Part shown: positions 58,357-64,000 of the stretch, in pieces
Numbering within the stretch: position 1 is the stretch's first letter
Layout: the number at the start of each line of letters is the position of its first letter
Source: an uncultured Clostridiaceae bacterium
GTDB taxonomy: Bacteria; Bacillota; Clostridia; Lachnospirales; Lachnospiraceae
Length of the DNA stretch: 64,000 bases
Assembly (NCBI GenBank): GCA_902477765.1
Contig: CABSIM010000008.1
Coordinates: forward strand, 9,339 to 73,338
Reading direction: 5' to 3'
The notes under the pieces: model-generated
What the model was told of the DNA's origin: nothing
Database searches by the model: none
The model's input: only the letters and a program-made list of their open reading frames with translations
Program-made: the position numbers and the translations under genes

Positions 58357-59561
58357 TTGAAAACATGTTCATGGCGTTTCATGCCATACGGGCCAATAAG
58401 ATGCGCTCCTTCCTGACGATGCTTGGCATTATCATCGGAATCGGATCTGTGATTTCCATTGTTTCCATCGGAGATACCATGCGTGGGCTTTTTTCGGATA
58501 TCTATAAGGATGTGGGGATCACCCAGGCCTATGTGAGCATCGGGTACTGGATTGATGATGTGAGAACCACAGATTATTTTACCCTGGATGAACTGGATCA
58601 GATCGGGGAGGTCTTCGGGGATGAAATCGCCTATATTGACAGCAGTGCGTCCGTGTCTTCAGATGTGCAGGCGGGACGGACCAAAATGAAGTTTGATTTC
58701 CAGGGGATTGACAGTACGTATCAGAATGTACAGCCGGTGGATATCATTTACGGAAGATATCTGAATGAAGGAGATATTCTGGGACGGAAAAAGAATGTGG
58801 TGATGAAAGATACCAGCGCAGTCAGTCTGTTCGGGACGGAAAACGCGGTGGGGAAGACTTTCAGAACAACCATCTACGGAACCACCGATGAGTATACGGT
58901 GGTGGGTGTCTACCATAAGGAAATGAATGTTTTCCAGGCGCTGCTGATGGGGGAAGATTCCGGCACGGGATCGGCATTTCTGCCGTATACCATTCTCACA
59001 TGGCCCAACGATACTTTTTACCAGTGCAGGCTCTTTGCGGCGGACGGAATTGACATGAACGATTTTATGAACCGGCTTGTGATCTACATTGCCAAGATCA
59101 AGAACCGGAATCCGGAAGATTTTTACACCCTGACGGCTGTCCAGGAAATGGGAAGCGTGGACCAGGTCATGGGGGCCCTGTCGGGGGCTGTGGGCGGCAT
59201 TGCGGCCATTTCCCTTCTGGTGGGAGGAATCGGAATCATGAACATTATGCTGGTATCTGTGACGGAACGGACCCGGGAAATCGGAATCCGGAAGGCACTG
59301 GGAGCGAGAACGCGGGACGTGATGATCCAGTTTCTTACAGAGTCCGCCATCCTTTCTGCATGCGGCGGATTCATCGGAGTAGCGCTGGCGGTGTCCCTGG
59401 TGGGAATCGGAGGCACGGCGCTGGGAATTCCCGTGGTGATCAGACCATCGGTGATTCTTCTGGCAGTTTCTTTTTCTGCGGTGGTGGGAATTTTTTTCGG
59501 GATCTATCCGGCCTCCAAGGCGGCCAAGGCAGATCCCATTGACGCCCTGCGGTATGAATAG
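58350..59561 (+). CDS. MacB-type ABC permease (FtsX-like)
   Basis: Permease of 403 aa with the four-helix MacB plan: first helix near 20-40 (MRSFLTMLGIIIGIGSVISI), a large extracytoplasmic domain (about 45-275), then three C-terminal helices; RTREIGIRKALGARTRDVM is the coupling region. With the adaptor and ATPase it forms an exporter of peptides, antibiotics or lipids. ATPase and permease are separate here, unlike E. coli MacB. Confidence 0.92.
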   Translation: MLIENMFMAFHAIRANKMRSFLTMLGIIIGIGSVISIVSIGDTMRGLFSDIYKDVGITQAYVSIGYWIDDVRTTDYFTLDELDQIGEVFGDEIAYIDSSASVSSDVQAGRTKMKFDFQGIDSTYQNVQPVDIIYGRYLNEGDILGRKKNVVMKDTSAVSLFGTENAVGKTFRTTIYGTTDEYTVVGVYHKEMNVFQALLMGEDSGTGSAFLPYTILTWPNDTFYQCRLFAADGIDMNDFMNRLVIYIAKIKNRNPEDFYTLTAVQEMGSVDQVMGALSGAVGGIAAISLLVGGIGIMNIMLVSVTERTREIGIRKALGARTRDVMIQFLTESAILSACGGFIGVALAVSLVGIGGTALGIPVVIRPSVILLAVSFSAVVGIFFGIYPASKAAKADPIDALRYE

Positions 59562-59563
59562 GC

Positions 59564-59609
59564 AACCCCCCCTGAGGCCATTGGACATTCCGGCGGCTTC
59601 AGGGGGTTT
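59564..59609 (+). terminator. Hairpin after the exporter operon
   Basis: AACCCCCCCTGAGGCC (59564-59579) pairs with GGCTTCAGGGGGTT (59594-59607) with a two-C bulge and one G-T; only TTT follows. Confidence 0.55.
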
Positions 59610-59677
59610 ATACGAAAGAACAGAACGTATTTTCGAAGATGCGGAGGAACGGACGCATCGGACTTCTGCACAGGAGA

Positions 59678-60718
59678 TTACAGATCCAGTTTCAGATCTC
59701 CCTCCCGGATCCACCCCCATTTCCGGAGAATTTCTCCGAACAGCAGTGTCAGAACCGCAGGAAGAAGGAAGCAGACAAGGAGAATGCCTGTCCACATGGA
59801 AGCGCCGCCTTCCGGCATGGCAGTATAGATGCCGATGGGCCCCACCAGACCGCAGGTGCCCATGCCGGAACCGGTGGAAATATTTTCAAGACGGAAGATC
59901 ATGGTGGAGACAGGGCCTGTAACCATGGAAGCCAGAGTGGGAGCGATCCATATTCTGGGATTCTTTACAATATTGGGCATCTGGAGCATGGAGGTCCCCA
60001 GACCCTGGGCAAAAAATCCGCCCCAGCCGTTTTCGCGGAAACTGAGAACGGCAAAGCCGATCATCTGGGCACAGCAGCCCGCGGTGGCTGCACCTCCGGC
60101 AATTCCGTCCAGTCCCAGCATGATACAGATGGCAGCACTGCTGATGGGCAGAGTCAGGGCGATGCCGATCAGGGCCGACACAAGCATGCCCATGAAGAAA
60201 GGCTGCATCTCTGTGGCACTTTTGACCAGGTTTCCGAAAAAGGTCATAAAACCGGACACGCCGGGACCGGCAAACTGTGCCATGAAAACACCGGAAATGA
60301 TGGTGACCCCTGGGGTAACAAGAATATCAATGCGGGTTTCCCGTGACACCAGTTTTCCCAGTTCCACTGCCACAATGGCGGCAACAAAAGCCCCTACAGG
60401 ACCGCCCAGCTCATTGCCGGCGATGCCTACGGCAGCTGCAGAAAACAGTACCAGCTGAGGGGCATGCAGGGCATAGGCAATGGACACGCCCAGAGCGGCG
60501 CCTGTGGCACTTTTGGCATAATCCGCAATGGTTACAAATACCGCAATATGACTTTTTTCTCCCAGGGTGGCAAAAATCGTTCCGATCAGGAGAGAAGCAA
60601 ACAGGCCGAAGGCCATGGCTCCCAGCGCATCAATGAGATAGGTCCGGGCGCTGAAGCGGATCTGTTTCCGCTCCAGAAATTCTTTCCAGGTTTCTTTCTT
60701 CTTTTTCTCCGGTTTCAT
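59678..60718 (-). CDS. PTS EIIC-like membrane protein (PfoR type)
   Basis: Membrane protein (346 aa, about nine helices) of the PTS_EIIC_2 group: YLIDALGAMAFGLFASLLIG, NELGGPVGAFVAAIVAVELG, GSGMGTCGLVGPIGIYTAM. It is a lone EIIC-like protein without EIIA or EIIB nearby; relatives include PfoR, implicated in regulation in Clostridium. Substrate unknown. ATG 60718 follows AAAGGAG on the minus strand. Confidence 0.85.
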   Translation of the reverse strand: MKPEKKKKETWKEFLERKQIRFSARTYLIDALGAMAFGLFASLLIGTIFATLGEKSHIAVFVTIADYAKSATGAALGVSIAYALHAPQLVLFSAAAVGIAGNELGGPVGAFVAAIVAVELGKLVSRETRIDILVTPGVTIISGVFMAQFAGPGVSGFMTFFGNLVKSATEMQPFFMGMLVSALIGIALTLPISSAAICIMLGLDGIAGGAATAGCCAQMIGFAVLSFRENGWGGFFAQGLGTSMLQMPNIVKNPRIWIAPTLASMVTGPVSTMIFRLENISTGSGMGTCGLVGPIGIYTAMPEGGASMWTGILLVCFLLPAVLTLLFGEILRKWGWIREGDLKLDL

Positions 60719-60746
60719 AATGGGATCTCCTTTACACATGCACCGT

Positions 60747-60761
60747 TAAAAAAATAACGAT
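60747..60761. repeat. 15-bp direct repeat, copy 1
   Basis: TAAAAAAATAACGAT, identical to the copy at 60825-60839. It lies just downstream of the predicted start of the EIIC-like gene's minus-strand promoter. Confidence 0.7.
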
Positions 60762-60776
60762 CATTTTTTTCACTGT

Positions 60777-60805
60777 ATTTTGCCACAGTGACCGGAGAAA
60801 CGCAA
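60777..60805 (-). promoter_or_regulatory. Promoter of the EIIC-like gene
   Basis: Minus strand TTGCGT (60805-60800), 17 bp, CAAAAT (60782-60777), placed between the two 15-bp direct repeats. Confidence 0.55.
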
Positions 60806-60824
60806 GAAAAACCATATTTATTGA

Positions 60825-60839
60825 TAAAAAAATAACGAT
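60825..60839. repeat. 15-bp direct repeat, copy 2
   Basis: TAAAAAAATAACGAT again, 78 bp from copy 1, between the -35 regions of the two divergent promoters. Candidate operator half of a looping or cooperative site. Confidence 0.7.
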
Positions 60840-60856
60840 TTCGTCGGATCCTTTTC

Positions 60857-60885
60857 TTGCCAATCAAAAATCCATATGATAAAAT
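60857..60885 (+). promoter_or_regulatory. Promoter of the HAD phosphatase-znuACB unit
   Basis: TTGCCA (60857-60862), 17 bp, TAAAAT (60880-60885). I see no clear Zur-type palindrome next to it. Confidence 0.68.
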
Positions 60886-60937
60886 AAGACGGTGTCCGGA
60901 AGATCCATGAGACCGGACATGGGACAGGAGAATTCAT

Positions 60938-61639
60938 ATGAAATATAAATGCTGTATTTTTGATCTGGACGGAACACTTGTCAATTCCATTCATGCGCTG
61001 ACATACTGTACCAATGAGGCACTGAAGACATTCGGGCTGGGCCCCCTTGACGAAGGGCAGATGAAGAATATTGTGGGAGACGGATACCGGATGCAGATGC
61101 GGCGATCTCTGCTGGCTGCCGGTGATGCAGAACTGACGCATTACGATGCGATCCTTCCGGTATATATGGATATTTTTTCCAGGAACTGCCTGTACCGCCT
61201 TCATGCCTATGACGGTATCCCGGAGTTTCTTTCCTGGGCGAAAAAAAACGGCCTTGGTATCGGCGTTGTGTCCAATAAACCTCATGCTCAGGCTGTGGAT
61301 ACGGTGGAAGCGGTTTTCGGAAAGGGATATTTTGATGTTATCATCGGTGAAAAAGAAGGAATTCCCAAAAAGCCGGATCCGGCAGGAGCCAGAAAAGCTG
61401 CGGAAATTCTCGGAGCCCTTCCGGAAGAATGCCTTTATTTCGGAGATACCAATACGGATATGCAGACGGGAAAGAACGCCGGAATGACCACGGTAGGAGT
61501 GCTCTGGGGATTCCGGTCCGAGAAGGAACTCCGGGAATTTCACCCGGAATACCTGATCCGGCATCCGCAAGAAATGGTCAGGATACTGGAAAACATGTGT
61601 GCTGAGCAGGAAACAGAAAAACAGAAGGGACAGATTTGA
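60938..61639 (+). CDS. HAD phosphatase (phosphoglycolate phosphatase/PpaX-like)
   Basis: HAD hydrolase (233 aa): motif I FDLDGTLVNSI, motif II VVSNKPH, Lys in PKKPDPAGARK, motif III YFGDTNTDMQTG. Gph-like. GGAG precedes ATG 60938. Its stop overlaps the znuA start (TGATG), so it is translationally coupled with a zinc transporter, an unusual partner. Confidence 0.9.
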   Translation: MKYKCCIFDLDGTLVNSIHALTYCTNEALKTFGLGPLDEGQMKNIVGDGYRMQMRRSLLAAGDAELTHYDAILPVYMDIFSRNCLYRLHAYDGIPEFLSWAKKNGLGIGVVSNKPHAQAVDTVEAVFGKGYFDVIIGEKEGIPKKPDPAGARKAAEILGALPEECLYFGDTNTDMQTGKNAGMTTVGVLWGFRSEKELREFHPEYLIRHPQEMVRILENMCAEQETEKQKGQI

Positions 61640-62676
61640 TGAACAGTTTTTTTTCCGCCGGGCTCCGGCGGCTTTTCTTCTTTCTGCTGTGCGGGACAGT
61701 ATTCTGTTCTGCCGGCTGCGGACGGGGTAATACGTCTGACAGCACTTTTACGGAAACCGGAAACTCTTTCAGGGTAGTGGCGACCCTGTTTCCCTATTAT
61801 GACTTTGCACGTCAGATCGGCGGCGGAAATATTGAACTTTCCATGGTGGTGCCGGCCGGCATGGACAGCCATTCCTTTGAACCGACTCCGGCAGATATCC
61901 GCATGATTCAGGAAGCGGATCTTCTGATCTGCAACGGAGGACATATGGAACAGTGGGTTTCCAGGGTGCTGGATTCCCTGGGAGAGGACGCTCCGGAAAC
62001 CATTTCCATGATGGATTATGTGGATGTGGTGGAAGAGGAGATTGTGGAAGGCATGGAAGTGTCCGGAGACGAGCATGAACATGAACACGGGGAAGAAGCG
62101 GATCTGCATGAAGAAGCGGAAGAGGATGAAAGCAGATATGAGATTGAATATGACGAACATATCTGGACTTCCCCGGTAAATGCCATGAAGATCACGGAGA
62201 TTATTTCCCGGACTCTTCAGGAAATGGATCCGGAACACCGTGAATCCTATGAAACAAATGCGGCCGCATATACAGAGCAGCTGGAAGAACTGGACAGGGA
62301 ATTCCGGCAGGTGGTTTCCCAGGGAAAACGGGATATCATGATTTTCGGGGATAAATTTCCCCTGCGGTATTTTACCGATGAATACGGACTCCGCTACCGG
62401 GCGGCTTTTTCCGGCTGTTCATCTGACACGGAACCCAGTGCCAGAACCATTGCCTATCTGATCGACAAGGTCCGTGAGGAACAGATCCCCGTGATCTATT
62501 ATCTGGAGCTTTCCAGTCCGAGGGTGGCGGAGATCATAGGAGAAGAGACCGGAGCAGAGCCGATGCTGTTTCATTCCTGTCATAATGTGACCAGACGGGA
62601 ATTTGACGGCGGAGTGACATACCTGCAGCTGATGGAAAACAATATCAACGCCCTGCGGGAGGGATTATGCAGATGA
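61639..62676 (+). CDS. znuA: Zinc ABC transporter, substrate-binding lipoprotein
   Basis: Cluster A-I binding protein (345 aa): signal peptide, lipobox CSAGC with C27, metal-ligand histidines in GMDSHSFEPTPAD, CNGGHMEQW and DEHIWTSP, and an acidic His-rich loop (DEHEHEHGEEADLHEEAEED, about 148-167) that may gather zinc. The loop favours zinc over manganese. ATG 61639 is coupled to the upstream stop; the TTG one codon earlier is less likely. Confidence 0.92.
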   Translation: MNSFFSAGLRRLFFFLLCGTVFCSAGCGRGNTSDSTFTETGNSFRVVATLFPYYDFARQIGGGNIELSMVVPAGMDSHSFEPTPADIRMIQEADLLICNGGHMEQWVSRVLDSLGEDAPETISMMDYVDVVEEEIVEGMEVSGDEHEHEHGEEADLHEEAEEDESRYEIEYDEHIWTSPVNAMKITEIISRTLQEMDPEHRESYETNAAAYTEQLEELDREFRQVVSQGKRDIMIFGDKFPLRYFTDEYGLRYRAAFSGCSSDTEPSARTIAYLIDKVREEQIPVIYYLELSSPRVAEIIGEETGAEPMLFHSCHNVTRREFDGGVTYLQLMENNINALREGLCR

Positions 62677-63398
62677 ATCAGTCAGTGAATCAACCATTAC
62701 TCAAATGTGAATATGTGGATTTCGGATATGAAAACGACGATGTGGTAAGAGATGTATCCATGGAAATCTGGCCCGGGGATTATCTGTGCATCGTGGGAGA
62801 AAACGGTTCCGGAAAAAGTACGCTGATGAAAGGTCTTCTTGGTCTTCTGAAGCCTACGGGCGGCACCATAACTTTTTCCGGGGACCTGAAACAGTCGGGC
62901 ATCGGCTATCTTCCCCAGCAGACCCCGGCCCAGAAGGATTTTCCCGCCACGGTGTATGAAGTTGTGCTGTCCGGATGCCTGGGAAAAAGGAAAAACCGGC
63001 CGTTTTACTCTTCTTCGGAAAAAAAGACGGCTGTCCGGAACATGGAAAAACTGGGAATTTCCGGTCTGGCAGGAAGCTGCTACCGGGATCTTTCCGGCGG
63101 ACAGAAGCAGAGGACGCTGATTGCCAGGGCTCTGTGTGCCACCGACAGGCTTCTGATTCTGGATGAACCCATTACGGGCCTGGATCCGGCCACCACCCAG
63201 GAATTCTATCAGGTGATCCGCCGGCTTAACAGAGAAAATAACGTGGCAGTGCTGATGGTGTCCCATGATGTTCAGAATATTGTGGAACAGGCAAAAAAAA
63301 TTCTGCATCTGGATCAGACGGTCCTTTTTTACGGAACAGTGGATGAATACAGAAAATCACAGTGCGGAAAAAAGTTTCTGGGAGGTGGAGACAGATGA
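62673..63398 (+). CDS. znuC: Zinc ABC transporter ATPase
   Basis: ATPase of 241 aa: Walker A VGENGSGKST, signature LSGGQKQRTLIARAL, Walker B LLILDEPITGLDP, switch VSHDVQ. I prefer ATG 62673, nine nt after GGAGGG; ATG 62667 is only three nt from it. It overlaps the end of znuA by four nt and znuB by four nt. Confidence 0.94.
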   Translation: MNQSVNQPLLKCEYVDFGYENDDVVRDVSMEIWPGDYLCIVGENGSGKSTLMKGLLGLLKPTGGTITFSGDLKQSGIGYLPQQTPAQKDFPATVYEVVLSGCLGKRKNRPFYSSSEKKTAVRNMEKLGISGLAGSCYRDLSGGQKQRTLIARALCATDRLLILDEPITGLDPATTQEFYQVIRRLNRENNVAVLMVSHDVQNIVEQAKKILHLDQTVLFYGTVDEYRKSQCGKKFLGGGDR

Positions 63399-64000
63399 TG
63401 GATCTGATTGCCGAAATGTTTTCTTATCCGTTTCTGGTCAGGGCCATGGCCGGCGGAATCATGATTTCTCTCTGCGCGTCGCTTCTGGGAGTCAGCCTGG
63501 TTCTGAAGCGGTACTCCATGATCGGAGACGGACTTTCCCATGTGTCATTCGGAGCCCTTTCCGTGGCGCTGGCGTTCGGGTGGGCACCTCTTGCGGTCTC
63601 CATTCCTGTGGTGGTGGCTGCGGCCATTCTGCTTTTGCGTGCAACGGGCAATGGAAAAATAAAAAGTGATGCCGCCATTGCCATGATTTCGGCGGGATCT
63701 CTTGCAGTGGGAATTATTGTCACATCCCTGACCACCGGAATGACTACGGATGTGAGCAGCTATATGTTCGGAAGCATTCTGGCCATGAACCGGACGGATG
63801 TTTTGTTCAGCGTCCTTCTTTCGGCAGTGGTTCTGGGAATGTATCTGTTCTGCTACAACAAGGTTTTTGCCGTGACCTTTGATGAAAACTTTGCCAAAGC
63901 CACCGGCGTCAATGTACAGGCGTATAACATGCTGATTGCAGTGCTTACAGCTGTGACCATTGTGCTGGGCATGCGGATGATGGGCGCCATGCTGATTTCC
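63395..64000 (+). CDS. znuB: Zinc ABC transporter permease (5' part)
   Basis: Metal-type ABC permease: first 202 codons up to the right edge, without a stop. MDLIAEMFSYPFLVRAMAGG, LVLKRYSMIGDGLSHVSFGA (typical of ZnuB/AdcB) and SYMFGSILAMNRTDV are visible, with about six helices. ATG 63395 overlaps the znuC stop (ATGATG; the second ATG is equally possible). Confidence 0.93.
   Translation, partial: MMDLIAEMFSYPFLVRAMAGGIMISLCASLLGVSLVLKRYSMIGDGLSHVSFGALSVALAFGWAPLAVSIPVVVAAAILLLRATGNGKIKSDAAIAMISAGSLAVGIIVTSLTTGMTTDVSSYMFGSILAMNRTDVLFSVLLSAVVLGMYLFCYNKVFAVTFDENFAKATGVNVQAYNMLIAVLTAVTIVLGMRMMGAMLIS

Overview
The window looks like a chromosomal segment of a spore-forming, amino-acid-fermenting Clostridia member, most likely Lachnospiraceae. 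The grounds are the glycine reductase operon, the selenocysteine machinery, an alpha/beta-type small acid-soluble spore protein with a sigma-G-like promoter, a YlbJ homologue, moderate G+C, aGGAGG ribosome sites almost everywhere, and the Ala/Thr/Glu-rich linkers after the lipobox of two solute-binding lipoproteins. I see no rRNA, insertion sequence, phage gene or CRISPR array; the segment reads as ordinary chromosome with one tRNA gene.

1-11.9 kb is a selenium block. The glycine reductase operon (grdB 3' end, trxB, trxA, grdA, grdC, grdD) has two in-frame UGA codons that must be read as selenocysteine. It is followed by the decoding genes: tRNA-Sec (selC) behind a consensus promoter, then selA and selB. 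Next come selenium supply and handling candidates: a LysR regulator, a YedE-type membrane protein, a minimal YedF/TusA protein and a DUF3343 protein, then a terminator and a cysteine desulfurase-like PLP enzyme (12.0-13.1 kb). selD is not in the window. Users and makers of selenocysteine are thus side by side.

13.2-25.6 kb is housekeeping: ylxM-ffh behind a promoter carrying a 13-bp perfect inverted repeat, rpsP-khpA-rimM-trmD, a polar amino-acid ABC transporter inserted between trmD and rplS, then rplS, lepB, rbgA, rnhB, yraN, pgeF, a spore protein gene, rsmD, coaD and a coiled-coil protein. 25.5-37.3 kb holds ylbJ (minus), an M23 peptidase, two pseudouridine synthases, a HAD phosphatase, a YgiQ radical SAM protein, an SDR, a membrane protein of unknown function, recU, an HflK/HflC pair and pepT.

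37.3-64 kb is accessory metabolism and transport in short divergent units: small unknown genes, a DUF4392 glutamate-cyclase-like gene, DUF3870, an M20 amidohydrolase, a PfkB kinase, a spermidine/putrescine-type ABC operon beside a TRZ/ATZ-type deaminase, an uncharacterised run (flavodoxin-ferredoxin protein, Fe-S aldo/keto reductase, NhaC-type antiporter, unknown protein, amidohydrolase) facing an ABC transporter without a binding protein, a nitroreductase and nitrilase pair, a MacA/MacB-like exporter, a lone PTS EIIC-like protein, and a HAD phosphatase leading into a zinc ABC transporter (znuACB) cut by the right edge. The least explained parts are the 47.6-54.6 kb run with its structured leader, the odd acceptor stem of the tRNA-Sec, and several perfect inverted or direct repeats in promoter regions.
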